A DNA stretch of 64,000 nt from Anaerorudis cellulosivorans (GTDB lineage: Bacteria > Bacteroidota > Bacteroidia > Bacteroidales > Dysgonomonadaceae): the NCBI RefSeq assembly GCF_025943985.1, contig NZ_JAPCWE010000002.1, positions 124,001 to 188,000 on the forward strand. Direction: 5' to 3'. How positions within the stretch are numbered: the stretch's first letter is position 1; every line of letters starts with the position of its first letter. The notes beneath the pieces were generated by a model. That model was not told where the DNA came from. It saw only the letters and a program-made list of their open reading frames with translations, and made no database searches. The position numbers and the translations under genes are program-made. Shown in pieces: positions 8,463 through 18,904 of the stretch.

Positions 8463-9851
8463 TTATCGCTCATGAATAGGAACATAAGGCTGTGTTTCGA
8501 GCACATTCTTATACGCCGGGCGGATAATACGTTTGCTGCTGAAATTCAATTCCTCGATGCGATGGGCACTCCAACCCACAATGCGGGCCATGGCAAACAA
8601 GGGGGTGAAAACTTCACTCGGCAAGCCGATAGCATCGTACACAAATCCCGAATAAAAATCCACGTTGACGCACACTTGTTTAGCGCTTTTTGCATGAGAC
8701 CCCTTATAATCCATAAATATCTTGACGGCACGCTCTTCGATACGTTTCATAAATTCGAATTCCTCCTCGCGATGCTTTTCTTTTGCCAGCTGTTCGGCCA
8801 TTTCTTTGAGCAACTGTGCACGGGGATCGCTAATGGTATATACTGCATGCCCAATGCCGTAAATCAATCCATTGCGATCGTACGCCTCTTTATTCAGGAT
8901 CTTCAGCAGATAAGCATCGATTTCGTCGGTATCTTTCCAATCGCTGATATTCTTCTTCATATCGTCGAGCATCCCTTTCACCTTGATATTAGCACCACCG
9001 TGCAATGGACCTTTCAACGAACCAATTCCGGCCGCGATAGCCGAATAGGTATCGGTTTCGGTAGAACTCACCACACGCACCGAAAAAGTAGAGTTGTTTC
9101 CTCCGCCGTGTTCGGCGTGAAGGATCAACGCCAAATCGAGTATTTTCACCTCCAGATCGGTATAAGCATCCTTTCCTTTCATCATGAAAAGAAAATTTTC
9201 GGCCACCGAACGATCTTCGTAAGGATGGCGGATATGCAGAGAGCGCGCCAACTGATTGTGTCGCAACACCTGATAAGCATAAGCAATGATGGTTGGAAAT
9301 TTTGCAATCAGATTGATGGATTGACGAATGAGATTGTCGGGAGAAATATCGTCGGGATTTTCGTCATACGTATACAATTCAAGAACGCTTCGCGCCAGAA
9401 TATTCATGATGTTTTTCCCTTGCAGAGAAAGAATATTCATGGTAGCTTTGTGTTCCAAGGGCATGGTTTTCATGATGATTTCACGAAAAGTTTCCAACTC
9501 GCTTTTGTTTGGAAGCACCCCGGATAGAATCAAATAGGCCGTTTCCTCGAATCCCGGCCGATTTTCTCGCTGAACCCCATGTACCAAGTCTTCCACATCC
9601 ATTCCCCGATAATACAACTTTCCCGGAATCGGTTTGAGTGTGCCGTCCGGCTGTTTCTCGTAGCCGACCACATCGCCGATACGGGTAAGGCCAACCAAAA
9701 CACCCGATCCGTCTTCATTGCGCAATCCACGCTTGACGTTCATTTGGGCGAACAATTCCTTATTGATATCGGTTGTCTTTTTTATAGATTCCGACAGTTT
9801 ATAAATCAAATATTTATCTTCTATGAAATTAATTCTTTCGTCGGTATTCAT
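8463..9851 (-). CDS. gltA: Citrate synthase
   Basis: 462 residues. Condenses oxaloacetate with acetyl-CoA to citrate. Active-site surroundings are clear: LILHAEHGGGNNSTF, GPLHGGAN, GIGHAVYTISDPRA and NVDFYSGFVYDAIGLP, which supply the expected catalytic His and Asp residues. The N-terminal extension and the length are typical of Bacteroidota enzymes. Lies 33 bases downstream of the aconitase gene in the same direction, so co-transcription is likely. A 2-methylcitrate synthase role is an alternative for this family, but the neighbours icd and acnA favour citrate. Confidence 0.94.
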   Translation of the reverse strand: MNTDERINFIEDKYLIYKLSESIKKTTDINKELFAQMNVKRGLRNEDGSGVLVGLTRIGDVVGYEKQPDGTLKPIPGKLYYRGMDVEDLVHGVQRENRPGFEETAYLILSGVLPNKSELETFREIIMKTMPLEHKATMNILSLQGKNIMNILARSVLELYTYDENPDDISPDNLIRQSINLIAKFPTIIAYAYQVLRHNQLARSLHIRHPYEDRSVAENFLFMMKGKDAYTDLEVKILDLALILHAEHGGGNNSTFSVRVVSSTETDTYSAIAAGIGSLKGPLHGGANIKVKGMLDDMKKNISDWKDTDEIDAYLLKILNKEAYDRNGLIYGIGHAVYTISDPRAQLLKEMAEQLAKEKHREEEFEFMKRIEERAVKIFMDYKGSHAKSAKQVCVNVDFYSGFVYDAIGLPSEVFTPLFAMARIVGWSAHRIEELNFSSKRIIRPAYKNVLETQPYVPIHER

Positions 9852-9884
9852 TTTTGTTTGTTTTTTATCTGTTAACTTAACCGT

Positions 9885-12134
9885 TTATCGCGCATTAAGT
9901 GCGCTTCCCGCTTCAAACCACTCGATTTGCTGAGCATTGTAGGAATGCGCTGCTTCGAAGACTTCTTTCGTACCATCGGCATGAAGAAGTTGAACCGTGA
10001 GATTTTTCCCCGGCGCAAATTCCTTTAATCCGAGAATGCTTATTTTATCTCTTTCCTGCACCTTATCGTAATCCTCCTTATTGACAAAAGTCAGTGCCAG
10101 TACCCCTTGTTTTTTGAGATTGGTTTCGTGAATGCGGGCGAATGATTTGACAATAATGGCCTTCACATTCAAATGGCGAGGTTCCATCGCTGCATGTTCA
10201 CGGCTTGAACCTTCGCCATAATTTTCTTCTGCAACCACAACCGATCCGATACCTTTCGCATTGAATTTGCGTGCCAATACCGGTACCGGCACATATTCCA
10301 ATGTCTCGGGATCGAGCACGGAATTGGTTTGATTATTGAAAGCATTTACCGCCCCGATAAACAAATTGTCGGAAATATTGTCGAGATGGCCGCGAAAACG
10401 AAGCCAGGGACCTGCCATGGAAATATGGTCGGTAGTACATTTTCCTTTTATCTTGATGAGTAACGGCAAATCGATGAAATCTTCCCCATCCCATGCCGGG
10501 AAAGGTTCGAGTTTTTGCAATCGTTGCGAATGCGGATCGATATGTATTTCCACACTGCTTCCATCGGGTGAAGGAGCTACATACCCCAAATTTTTCACTT
10601 CAAAGCCGTGCGGAGGAATTTCGTAACCGACCGGTTCGGCAAGTTTCACCTGATCACCCTGCTCGTTTTCGAGCGTGTCGGTAAGCGGATTGAAACAAAG
10701 GTCGCCGGCAATGGTAAGAGCAGCCACCAGTTCAGGCGAAGCCACAAAAGCATGGGTATTGGGATTGCCGTCGTTACGTTTGGCAAAATTGCGATTAAAC
10801 GACGTAACGATGGAATTGGGTCGATCGGTTTTTTCATCCGACCGTTTCCACTGACCGATACACGGGCCACAAGCATTGGCCATGATTACGGCTCCGGCTT
10901 CTTCGAATTCACGCAAGATACCATCCCGTTCGGCCGTATAACGTACCTGTTCCGAACCCGGATTAATGATGAACTGTGCTTTTACAGTCAATCCTTTATT
11001 TCGTGCATCGCGAACAACGGATGCTGCGCGCGAGAGATCTTCGTAGGATGAATTGGTACACGACCCGATCAACCCGGCTTCGATTTTCTTCGGGTAGTTA
11101 TTTTTTTTCACCACTTCGGCAAATTCCGACACCGGATGAGCGGCGTCGGGCGTGAAAGGACCATTAATATACGGTTCCAGTTCGGAAAGATCGATTTCGA
11201 TTACCTGATCGTAATAAGCTGACGGATTCTCTATCACTTCCGGATCGGGACGCAAATATTCCCTTATGCGGCGTGCCTCGTCGGCAACCTCTTTGCGACC
11301 GGTGATTTCGAGATAAAGCGCCGTTTTTTCGTCGAAGGGAAAAATAGACGTCGTTGCCCCTACTTCGGCACCCATGTTGCAGATGGTTCCTCTTCCGGTT
11401 GCCGACAATGTTTCGGCTCCTTCGCCAAAATATTCGATCACCGCATTTGTGGCTCCTTTAACCGTCAATATACCGGCCAATTTCAGGATCACATCCTTTG
11501 GAGCAGCCCAACCCGACAATCTGCCGGTGAGCTTCACGCCGATAAGCTTGGGCATTCTCAATTCCCAGGGCAATCCGGCCATCACATCCACGGCATCGGC
11601 ACCACCCACGCCAATGGCTATCATTCCCAATCCACCGGCAGTAGGGGTATGCGAATCGGTTCCCACCATCATTCCGCCGGGGAAAGCATAATTTTCGAAC
11701 ACCACCTGATGAATGATACCTGCTCCGGGTTCCCAAAATCCGATGCCGTATTTATTGGAAACGGCACGCAAAAAATCGTACACCTCCTTGTTGGTTATTT
11801 TCGCGGTCTGCAAATCCTCTGCAGCATTTTTATATGCCTGTATCAGGTGGTCACAATGAACCGTTGAAGGCACAGCAACCCTTTCGCGACCGGAATTCAT
11901 CAGTTGCAAAAGCGCCATTTGTGCCGTAGCATCTTGCATTGCCACCCGATCGGGTGAAAAATTGACATAATCGATGCCCCTTTTGTAATCTTTTATCGGC
12001 ATATCGTCCGCCAAATGCGAAAATAAAATCTTTTCGGTGAGCGTCAACGGACGTTTTAACTCGCTTTTAACCTGCTGTATCTTGTGAGGGAGATCCGAAT
12101 AGATTTTTCGAATCATATCTAAGTCGAAAACCAT
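9885..12134 (-). CDS. acnA: Aconitate hydratase (mitochondrial-like aconitase)
   Basis: 749 residues. Isomerises citrate to isocitrate using a 4Fe-4S cluster. Cluster ligands are in GSCTNSS and in [11 protein letters not shown]. Other family marks are [14 protein letters not shown], the swivel-domain [12 protein letters not shown] with its Arg, and [13 protein letters not shown]. The length is that of mitochondrial aconitase, shorter than AcnA of enterobacteria. It is the first gene of the acnA-gltA-icd run, and a TACCTTTG box on the minus strand at 12254-12261 is a likely promoter about 120 bases upstream. Confidence 0.96.
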   Translation of the reverse strand: MVFDLDMIRKIYSDLPHKIQQVKSELKRPLTLTEKILFSHLADDMPIKDYKRGIDYVNFSPDRVAMQDATAQMALLQLMNSGRERVAVPSTVHCDHLIQAYKNAAEDLQTAKITNKEVYDFLRAVSNKYGIGFWEPGAGIIHQVVFENYAFPGGMMVGTDSHTPTAGGLGMIAIGVGGADAVDVMAGLPWELRMPKLIGVKLTGRLSGWAAPKDVILKLAGILTVKGATNAVIEYFGEGAETLSATGRGTICNMGAEVGATTSIFPFDEKTALYLEITGRKEVADEARRIREYLRPDPEVIENPSAYYDQVIEIDLSELEPYINGPFTPDAAHPVSEFAEVVKKNNYPKKIEAGLIGSCTNSSYEDLSRAASVVRDARNKGLTVKAQFIINPGSEQVRYTAERDGILREFEEAGAVIMANACGPCIGQWKRSDEKTDRPNSIVTSFNRNFAKRNDGNPNTHAFVASPELVAALTIAGDLCFNPLTDTLENEQGDQVKLAEPVGYEIPPHGFEVKNLGYVAPSPDGSSVEIHIDPHSQRLQKLEPFPAWDGEDFIDLPLLIKIKGKCTTDHISMAGPWLRFRGHLDNISDNLFIGAVNAFNNQTNSVLDPETLEYVPVPVLARKFNAKGIGSVVVAEENYGEGSSREHAAMEPRHLNVKAIIVKSFARIHETNLKKQGVLALTFVNKEDYDKVQERDKISILGLKEFAPGKNLTVQLLHADGTKEVFEAAHSYNAQQIEWFEAGSALNAR

Positions 12135-12253
12135 AATAATGAATTGATATTTAAGCTTGATTTCGGCTCCGTAATTAAGCCATGTAACAACTGAAAGAAA
12201 AAAATGTTCGTCAGTAACCGAATAACCATCAGGTGACTAAAATTCACCGGAAA

Positions 12254-12261
12254 CAAAGGTA
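12254..12261 (-). promoter_or_regulatory. -7 box for the acnA-gltA-icd run
   Basis: CAAAGGTA on the plus strand reads TACCTTTG on the minus strand, an exact TAnnTTTG match, about 120 bases before the aconitase start. The 296-base divergent gap holds no other gene. Toward the transporter there is only a near match, TATTTTCG, about 80 bases before its start. Confidence 0.55.
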
Positions 12262-12430
12262 TTTATTTTCCCCAAAAAACAGGAAGTTTTCGACATAAAA
12301 TAGCGAATCATTCGCAGATTTTAATAATATTTTGTATTTTCGTCGCTGAATTTTACATCAAAACAATAAAGAACAGAAAAATAATTTACCTTTTTTCCTT
12401 TGTATATCAATTATTTAATAACATTAAAAA

Positions 12431-14440
12431 ATGGAATTTGAAGAAGAAAAGATTAAAGGATTACCGGAGAACGCCATGCGCGAATTAAAACCGGGTGAAA
12501 CGTATGAACCGCTATTATCGCCCGACAAAATCTATCCTGAAGTGAATGCTCGCTCCGTTTCACTGGGAGTAGTGATGGCTGTTCTTTTTTCGGCTGCCGC
12601 AGCCTATTTGGGATTGAAAGTAGGGCAAGTATTTGAAGCAGCCATTCCCATCGCCATCATCGCCGTGGGACTGTCAGGTGCTTCAAAACGAAAAAATGCC
12701 TTGGGCGAAAACGTGATTATCCAATCTATCGGTGCCAGTTCGGGCGTAATAGTTGCCGGTGCTATTTTTACCCTCCCGGCACTTTATATCCTTCAGGTAA
12801 AATATCCTGAAATCACGGTCAATTTCATGCAAGTATTCCTGAGTTCCTTGCTGGGAGGTATACTCGGTATTCTTTTTTTGATTCCTTTTCGAAAATATTT
12901 CGTATCCGATATGCACGGCAAATATCCGTTTCCCGAAGCCACTGCTACCACACAGGTACTGGTGTCGGGGGAAAAAGGCGGGAATCAGGCCAAACCCCTG
13001 ATAATGGCCGGACTGATCGGCGGAATTTATGATTTCGTGGTTTCTACTTTCGGTGGATGGGCAGAAGTTTTCACTTCACGCGTCACCCTTGCCGGTGCAG
13101 CTCTCGCCAACCAAGCAAAGATCGTGTTCAAGCTCAATGTCGGTGCAGCCGTCTTGGGATTGGGTTATATCGTCGGATTGAAATATGCGGCGATCATTAC
13201 CATCGGTTCGGCACTGGTATGGTTTGTGATTGTGCCGCTTCTTCCATGGGCAAGCGACGCCCTGGCAACCACATTGAACCCTGCTTTTACAGGATCTATT
13301 GCGGCACTCCCGCCGGAAGAAATCTTTTCTACATTTGCACGCCACATCGGCATCGGCGGCATCGCGATGGCCGGGATCATCGGCATCATCAAATCGTGGG
13401 ATATTATTAAAGGAGCAGTCGGATTGGCTGCTAATGAAATGAGAGGTAAAGGGGTGAAAATGGACGGAAAGGTAAAACGCACAGAACTTGATATCCCGAT
13501 GAAAATCATTTCAATAGGGACGATTATTGCGTTGATTGCCACTTTTGTTTTCTTTTATTTCGGCGTTGTCCACAACCTGCTTCATGCCGTTATAGCCATC
13601 CTTGTTGTTGCCATCATCGCTTTCCTTTTCACCACAGTGGCTGCCAATGCCATCGCCATCGTGGGCACCAACCCCGTATCGGGCATGACCCTGATGACGC
13701 TGATTCTGGCATCGGTTATTCTGGTGGCCGTAGGACTGAAAGGTACATCGGGAATGGTGGCTGCAATGGTTATCGGCGGAGTGGTTTGTACGGCATTGTC
13801 CATGGCCGGCGGTTTCATTACCGATCTAAAAATCGGTTACTGGATCGGCTCCACACCCAAGAAGCAGGAAACCTGGAAGTTTCTCGGCACGTTAGTTTCA
13901 GCTGCCACGGTGGGAGGAGTAATCATGATCTTAAACAAAACCTACGGTTTTACCGGAGAAGGAGCGCTGGTTGCTCCTCAGGCCAACGCAATGGCAGCAG
14001 TAATCGATCCATTAATGTCGGGAACCGGAGCCCCGTGGATTCTCTATGGCATCGGGGCCTTGATTGCCATTGTTCTGACGATATTCAAGATTCCGGCACT
14101 GGCATTCGCCTTAGGCATGTTCATTCCTTTCGAACTGAATATTCCTTTATTGATCGGCGGCTTCATCAGCCGGTATGTCTCTTCCCGAAGCAACGATCAG
14201 GCGCTAAACATCGCTCGAAAAGAAAAGGGCACACTGTTGGCATCGGGATTTATTGCAGGTGGCGCCTTGATGGGCGTAGTGAGTGCAGCCATCAAATTTG
14301 CCGGTGTAGATCTCAAAAACAGCGCCTGGGCAGAAAGTAGCGGTGCACAAGTATTGGCGTTGGGCATGTATATCCTCTTGTGCATTTATCTGGTTCGGGA
14401 TTCCATGCGGATTTCGAATCAATCTGCTGCAAAAAAATAG
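12431..14440 (+). CDS. OPT-family transporter
   Basis: 669 residues with about 14-16 hydrophobic membrane segments spread over the whole length. The sequence matches the prokaryotic oligopeptide transporter (OPT) family: LKPGETYEPLLSP near the N-terminus, AAAAYLGLKVGQVFEAAIPIA, PFPEATATTQVL, GTNPVSGMTLMTL and MFIPFELNIPLLIGG. Members import small peptides or metal chelates with protons. No peptidase or metal gene is adjacent, so the substrate stays open; oligopeptides are the default for anaerobic, peptide-using Bacteroidales. Transcribed divergently from acnA; the GH92 gene follows after 100 bases with its own promoter box. Confidence 0.92.
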   Translation: MEFEEEKIKGLPENAMRELKPGETYEPLLSPDKIYPEVNARSVSLGVVMAVLFSAAAAYLGLKVGQVFEAAIPIAIIAVGLSGASKRKNALGENVIIQSIGASSGVIVAGAIFTLPALYILQVKYPEITVNFMQVFLSSLLGGILGILFLIPFRKYFVSDMHGKYPFPEATATTQVLVSGEKGGNQAKPLIMAGLIGGIYDFVVSTFGGWAEVFTSRVTLAGAALANQAKIVFKLNVGAAVLGLGYIVGLKYAAIITIGSALVWFVIVPLLPWASDALATTLNPAFTGSIAALPPEEIFSTFARHIGIGGIAMAGIIGIIKSWDIIKGAVGLAANEMRGKGVKMDGKVKRTELDIPMKIISIGTIIALIATFVFFYFGVVHNLLHAVIAILVVAIIAFLFTTVAANAIAIVGTNPVSGMTLMTLILASVILVAVGLKGTSGMVAAMVIGGVVCTALSMAGGFITDLKIGYWIGSTPKKQETWKFLGTLVSAATVGGVIMILNKTYGFTGEGALVAPQANAMAAVIDPLMSGTGAPWILYGIGALIAIVLTIFKIPALAFALGMFIPFELNIPLLIGGFISRYVSSRSNDQALNIARKEKGTLLASGFIAGGALMGVVSAAIKFAGVDLKNSAWAESSGAQVLALGMYILLCIYLVRDSMRISNQSAAKK

Positions 14441-14491
14441 ACCAATGTGGAACAGTTCAACTCAACATAAACAATTTAGCGGTTTATTTTC

Positions 14492-14499
14492 TATCTTTG
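14492..14499 (+). promoter_or_regulatory. -7 promoter box before the GH92 gene
   Basis: TATCTTTG, an exact TAnnTTTG match, 42 bases before the ATG at 14541. It shows that the glycosidase genes probably have their own promoter rather than depending on the transporter. Confidence 0.6.
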
Positions 14500-14540
14500 C
14501 GGGAGGCACTGCGTTTGTTAAGACATAAAAACCTCATGAT

Positions 14541-16751
14541 ATGAAAAAAGTATCTTTATTTATTTTAGTATTCAGCTCCATCCTTGTTGGATGTACTCAA
14601 AAGCAAAAGGAACAGTCCATTACGGAAGGACCCGACTATACGCAGTATGTTGATCCATTCATCGGAACAGCCTTCACCGGTCACACCTTTCCCGGAGCAA
14701 CCTATCCGTTGGGCATGATTCAGGCAGGTCCCGAAACCGGCAACTACTCATGGGAATATTGTGCCGGATACGTCTATGGCGATTCGCTCATCAACGGCTT
14801 TTCACAAACCCGATTAAACGGTACAGGCTGCATCGATCTCGGCGATTTGCTTATCCAACCTTTTTCAGGCAATAAACGCGAAGATTTGCGGAGCAAATAC
14901 GATTTGGTAAGCGAGGACGCTTCTCCGGGTTATTATACGGTAAAATTAACCGACAACGACGTGCATGTAGAGATTACTGCCGCTCCGCACGTGGCTTTCC
15001 ATAAATATACGTTTGGCAAAGGTAAAGCTGCCAACATATTGGCCGACTTCCAAAGCGGACTGGTATGGACGGAAGATCGGATACATACGCATGTACTCGA
15101 AAATGAAGTAAAATTCGAGAACGACAAAACGATTTCGGGCTATACCCGTCGCAAAGAATGGGTTGAGCGCGTGTATTACTTCGTGATCACATTCGATAAA
15201 CCCATCGTTGCAAAAGAAGAACTCCCCAAACGTGATTCACGCGAAAAAGCTCCACGTTATATACTTACCTTTGATATGAAAAACGACACAACGCTCAACA
15301 TGAAGATTGCCTTGTCTTCAGCGAGTGTGGAAGGTGCAAAAGCAAATCTGAAAGCCGAAGTTCCGGGATGGGATTTCGATACTGTTCGGCGAAATGCAAA
15401 AAACGAATGGAACACCTATTTTTCCCGCATTCAAATTGAGGGAACGGATGCCCAAAAGAACAATTTTTATACTGCCGTTTATCATTTGTTTATTCAGCCC
15501 AACAACATTGCCGACGTTGACGGCAAATATATCGGCCCCAAAAAGGAAGTATCGCAATCGTCGGGCGGAAAGTTTTATTCGACCTGGTCGCAATGGGACA
15601 TTTTCCGTGCAGCCTATCCGTTGTACACCATCATCAGTCCGGAATTGATTCCCGATTTTGTGAATTCGATGCTCGATTACAGCGAACAACAATGGCATCT
15701 GCCCATCTGGGCATTGTGGGGACAAGAAACCTACACCATGATTGCCAATCATTCGGTTCCGATGATTGTGGATGCTTATCTGAAAGGATTTGAAGGATTT
15801 GATCCGGAGCGCGCGTATAACGAAGTAAAAAAATCGCTTACGCTGAATCATCCGAAATCCGACTGGACAATATATGATAAATACGGCTATTATCCTTTCG
15901 ATTTGGTAACGGTAGAATCGGTTTCGCGCACGTTGGAATCGGGATTCGATGATTATTGTGCCGGTTTGATGGCCGAGAAACTCGGGAAAGAAAGGGATAC
16001 CAAATTTTTCCGAAAACGTGCCGAATACTATAAGAACCTGTTCGACCCTTCCACAAACTATATGCGGGGACGCGACAGCAAAGGAAACTGGCGCACGCCA
16101 TTCGATCCGTTTGAACTGGCACACGGCGATTCAAGTGTAGGTGGCGATTATACCGAAGGAAACGCCGCCCAATATACCTGGCATGTGCTTCAGGATATTC
16201 CCGGACTGCTGGCTTTGATGGGCGATAACAAGAAAGCTGCAGAACGGCTGGATTCACTATTCTTTACCACGGAAAAATCGAAAAATGCGCTTTCCGATGT
16301 AACGGGACTGATCGGACAATATGCTCACGGCAACGAGCCCAGTCATCATATTGCCTATCTTTATACCTATTTGGGTCAACCGTACAAAACGCAAGAACTG
16401 GTTCGCCAAATTTGCACCGATTTCTACAAGAATCTGCCCGACGGGTTGATTGGAAACGACGATTGCGGACAAATGTCGGCCTGGTATATTTTCTCTTCGC
16501 TCGGTTTTTATCCGGTTAATCCGGTAAGCGGAGAGTTTGTGATCGGCGCTCCACAAATTCCGGCAGCCAAAATCGATGTCAGTAACGGGAAAGTATTTTC
16601 CATGGAAGCTAAAAATATTTCGGAGGACAATAAGTATGTAGAAAAAATCGAGCTAAACGGTAAACCCTACGCAAAACAAACCATAAGCTACAAAGACATT
16701 ATGGATGGTGCTTCCCTGGTATTTTATATGACCAACCAACCCCAAAAATAA
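14541..16751 (+). CDS. GH92 alpha-mannosidase lipoprotein
   Basis: 736 residues. A lipoprotein signal with lipobox LVGC (Cys at residue 18) places it on a membrane surface. Family 92 marks are strong: YVDPFIGTAFTGHTFPGAT at the start of the mature protein, QAGPETGNYSWEY, LNGTGCIDLGD, the loop SGGKFYSTWSQWDIFR, and the hallmark GNDDCGQMSAWYIFSSLGFYPV near residue 640. GH92 enzymes are calcium-dependent exo-alpha-mannosidases acting on 1,2-, 1,3- or other linkages in N-glycans and yeast mannan. With the GH76 protein at 23.5 kb it suggests use of alpha-mannan. A 12-bp hairpin separates it from the GH53 gene. Confidence 0.95.
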   Translation: MKKVSLFILVFSSILVGCTQKQKEQSITEGPDYTQYVDPFIGTAFTGHTFPGATYPLGMIQAGPETGNYSWEYCAGYVYGDSLINGFSQTRLNGTGCIDLGDLLIQPFSGNKREDLRSKYDLVSEDASPGYYTVKLTDNDVHVEITAAPHVAFHKYTFGKGKAANILADFQSGLVWTEDRIHTHVLENEVKFENDKTISGYTRRKEWVERVYYFVITFDKPIVAKEELPKRDSREKAPRYILTFDMKNDTTLNMKIALSSASVEGAKANLKAEVPGWDFDTVRRNAKNEWNTYFSRIQIEGTDAQKNNFYTAVYHLFIQPNNIADVDGKYIGPKKEVSQSSGGKFYSTWSQWDIFRAAYPLYTIISPELIPDFVNSMLDYSEQQWHLPIWALWGQETYTMIANHSVPMIVDAYLKGFEGFDPERAYNEVKKSLTLNHPKSDWTIYDKYGYYPFDLVTVESVSRTLESGFDDYCAGLMAEKLGKERDTKFFRKRAEYYKNLFDPSTNYMRGRDSKGNWRTPFDPFELAHGDSSVGGDYTEGNAAQYTWHVLQDIPGLLALMGDNKKAAERLDSLFFTTEKSKNALSDVTGLIGQYAHGNEPSHHIAYLYTYLGQPYKTQELVRQICTDFYKNLPDGLIGNDDCGQMSAWYIFSSLGFYPVNPVSGEFVIGAPQIPAAKIDVSNGKVFSMEAKNISEDNKYVEKIELNGKPYAKQTISYKDIMDGASLVFYMTNQPQK

Positions 16752-16763
16752 CATCTCAACTTA

Positions 16764-16796
16764 ACTCATCCGACAGCTTATGGTTGTTGGATGAGT
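16764..16796 (+). terminator. Hairpin between GH92 and GH53 genes
   Basis: A 12-bp stem (16764-16775 with 16785-16796, one G-U pair) around a 9-base loop, sitting 13 bases after the GH92 stop. The U-tract is weak (TATTTATCTT), so it may attenuate or protect the transcript rather than stop it fully. Confidence 0.55.
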
Positions 16797-16813
16797 ATTT
16801 ATCTTAAAAAACA

Positions 16814-17854
16814 ATGAAAAAATATTTCCTACTCATCCCGCTCATTTTATTCGGCTTTTCCTGTCAAAGCAAGTCGCAAGACAACACCAAGACACCTCCG
16901 AGACAGGATTTTGCCAAGGGAGCCGATATCAGCTGGTTACCTCAAATGGAAGCAAGCGGATATACGTTTTACAACGACAACGGGGAAGCCGAAGATTGTT
17001 TTAAGATTCTCAAAGACCACGGAATCAATTCCATTCGGCTGCGCACATGGGTGAATCCTTCGGATGATCCGTTCAGCGGTCATTGCAGCAAAGAAGAAAC
17101 CGTAGCGATGGCCAAACGGGCAAAAGATTGGGGAATGCGTGTGATGATTGATTTCCATTACAGCGACAGTTGGGCTGATCCCTCCAAACAACGCAAGCCC
17201 AAAGCTTGGGAAGGACTCGATTTCGACCAACTCAAAAAAGCCTTATACGACTATACGTTTGATGTCATGACGGCATTAAAAGAAGCCGGCGTAACGCCTG
17301 AATGGGTACAATTGGGCAACGAAATCCCTACCGGAATGATCTATCCCGAAGGGCATACTGATAATTGGCCTCAACTGGCACAACTGATCAATGCCGGCTA
17401 CGATGCCGTTAAGGCTGTGAGCCCGCAAACCAAAATCATACTGCATGTTGATCAGGGAAACAACAACGAACGGTTTCGCCAATGGTTCGACAATGCCGAA
17501 AAATACGGTGCGAAATATGATATCATCGGCATGTCGTACTATCCCTACTGGCTCGAAGGGAAACCCGATTATACCGAAACCATAGAAGATCTTGGGCACA
17601 ACCTCATCGATATGGCACAACGTTACAACAAAGAAGTAATGGTGGTAGAAGTAGGTGGTGAAGACGATAAACCGGAGAATACTTACAACATGCTGAAAGC
17701 CGTTATTCAAAAAGTGAAGGAGGTACCCGACAATAAAGGACTAGGGGTTTTTTATTGGGAACCCGAAGGTGCACGTTCGTGGAGTCGTTACCCCCTAAAC
17801 GCATGGGGAGCCGACGGAAGGCCAACCAAAGCGCTGGATGCTTTTTTGGACTGA
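16814..17854 (+). CDS. GH53 arabinogalactan endo-beta-1,4-galactanase lipoprotein
   Basis: 346 residues with a lipobox, GFSC (Cys at residue 17). Cleaves beta-1,4-galactan, as in pectin side chains. Family 53 features: KGADISWLPQMEASG at the start of the barrel, SIRLRTWVNP, MIDFHYSDSWADPSKQRKP, the acid/base Glu in WVQLGNEIPTGM, and the nucleophile Glu in VMVVEVGGED. The final YWEPEGA and AWGADGRPTKALDAF also fit. It is single-domain with no carbohydrate-binding module. Follows the GH92 gene by 62 bases, with a hairpin between; the two act on different polymers, so common control rather than a common substrate may explain the pairing. Confidence 0.95.
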   Translation: MKKYFLLIPLILFGFSCQSKSQDNTKTPPRQDFAKGADISWLPQMEASGYTFYNDNGEAEDCFKILKDHGINSIRLRTWVNPSDDPFSGHCSKEETVAMAKRAKDWGMRVMIDFHYSDSWADPSKQRKPKAWEGLDFDQLKKALYDYTFDVMTALKEAGVTPEWVQLGNEIPTGMIYPEGHTDNWPQLAQLINAGYDAVKAVSPQTKIILHVDQGNNNERFRQWFDNAEKYGAKYDIIGMSYYPYWLEGKPDYTETIEDLGHNLIDMAQRYNKEVMVVEVGGEDDKPENTYNMLKAVIQKVKEVPDNKGLGVFYWEPEGARSWSRYPLNAWGADGRPTKALDAFLD

Positions 17855-17866
17855 TATTCACCTTTC

Positions 17867-18766
17867 TCAGCAACATTCCTCCATCTCGCAATTTTCACCC
17901 GAAATTTCAAATTCGATGGTGGAATGTTGCACTTTCATTGCTTGCATTTTTTCACGAATTTTGTTTTTCAACATGTGCAATTTATCCATCGGCAGCGCCT
18001 GTTTCAAAACCACATGAACCGTCATGACATTATATTCTCCATCCTCTGACCACAGATGCAAATCGTGAACGCTGTCCACATCTTCCAATGCCAATATTTC
18101 TTTTTTGATTTCGTCGATTTTTATGTCGATAGGAGCTCCCTGTAAAATAATATGCAAACTCTCCTTGATATTACTATATACGTGAAACAACACATAAAGG
18201 GTTATGGCGATAGACAAAATAGGATCGAGAACCGGAACATCCACAAAATACATCACCAAAGCCCCAATGAGGATTGCTGCCCAACCGAGTACATCTTCCA
18301 GCAAGTGAAGCGAGATTACCCGCTCATTGAGCGAATGGCCACGTTTAAGTCTGAGCACCGCCGCACCATTAATAACAATACCCGCTATTGCCAACATCAA
18401 CATTCCTCCCGAATCGGGTTGTTCCGGATGAAACAACCGCGGAACCGCATTAAACAGAATCACGACACTTCCCACAACCAAAATAAGCGAATTGATAATG
18501 GCTCCAAGAAGTGAAAACCGCTTGTATCCATAAGTATATTCTTCATCACGCCCTTTTTTCGCCAACCGCTGAAAATACCACGACAATCCTACGGAAAAGC
18601 TATCGCCCAAATCATGCACGGCATCCGAAAGAATAGCCATACTGTTGGTCAAAAACCCCCCGACAAATTCGATTATGGTAAAAAAAAGATTGAGAAAAAA
18701 TGCTACCCGTATGTTTTCTTCACTATCGTTATAATGCGTATGATGAGTCATGAATTTATCGTTCAT
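17867..18766 (-). CDS. Cation diffusion facilitator (zinc/heavy-metal exporter)
   Basis: 299 residues if started at the ATG at 18766 (MNDKFMTHHTHYN); an upstream in-frame ATG at 18817 would add 17 residues that do not look like the family. Six membrane helices, with the metal-site motifs SDAVHDLGDSFS in helix two and LHLLEDVLGW in helix five, both HxxxD as in zinc/cadmium exporters such as CzcD/ZitB. The C-terminal cytoplasmic domain (VDSVHDLHLWS) is followed by a Cys- and acid-rich end, CEMEECC, which may bind metal. Divergent from proA and convergent with GH53, with only 12 bases between stops. Confidence 0.93.
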   Translation of the reverse strand: MNDKFMTHHTHYNDSEENIRVAFFLNLFFTIIEFVGGFLTNSMAILSDAVHDLGDSFSVGLSWYFQRLAKKGRDEEYTYGYKRFSLLGAIINSLILVVGSVVILFNAVPRLFHPEQPDSGGMLMLAIAGIVINGAAVLRLKRGHSLNERVISLHLLEDVLGWAAILIGALVMYFVDVPVLDPILSIAITLYVLFHVYSNIKESLHIILQGAPIDIKIDEIKKEILALEDVDSVHDLHLWSEDGEYNVMTVHVVLKQALPMDKLHMLKNKIREKMQAMKVQHSTIEFEISGENCEMEECC

Positions 18767-18863
18767 TATTTTACTACCTATAACACCTATCAAAAAACAA
18801 AAGTTCGCTGCAATCAAAAAGTTATATTTTACATGATTATCATCTCTTTTGGCAATAAATTGC

Positions 18864-18871
18864 TACCTTTG
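18864..18871 (+). promoter_or_regulatory. -7 promoter box for proA-proB-proC
   Basis: TACCTTTG, 34 bases before the chosen proA start at 18905. Its position within the upstream open frame argues against the longer reading frame that begins at 18614. Confidence 0.6.
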
Positions 18872-18904
18872 CAGCACAAATTAACATTATATTATTCCAA
18901 CGCT

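Noticed and set aside
18614-18904. N-terminal extension of proA
   Set aside because: Overlaps the divergent CDF gene and contains the promoter box; the ATG at 18905 gives the normal start.
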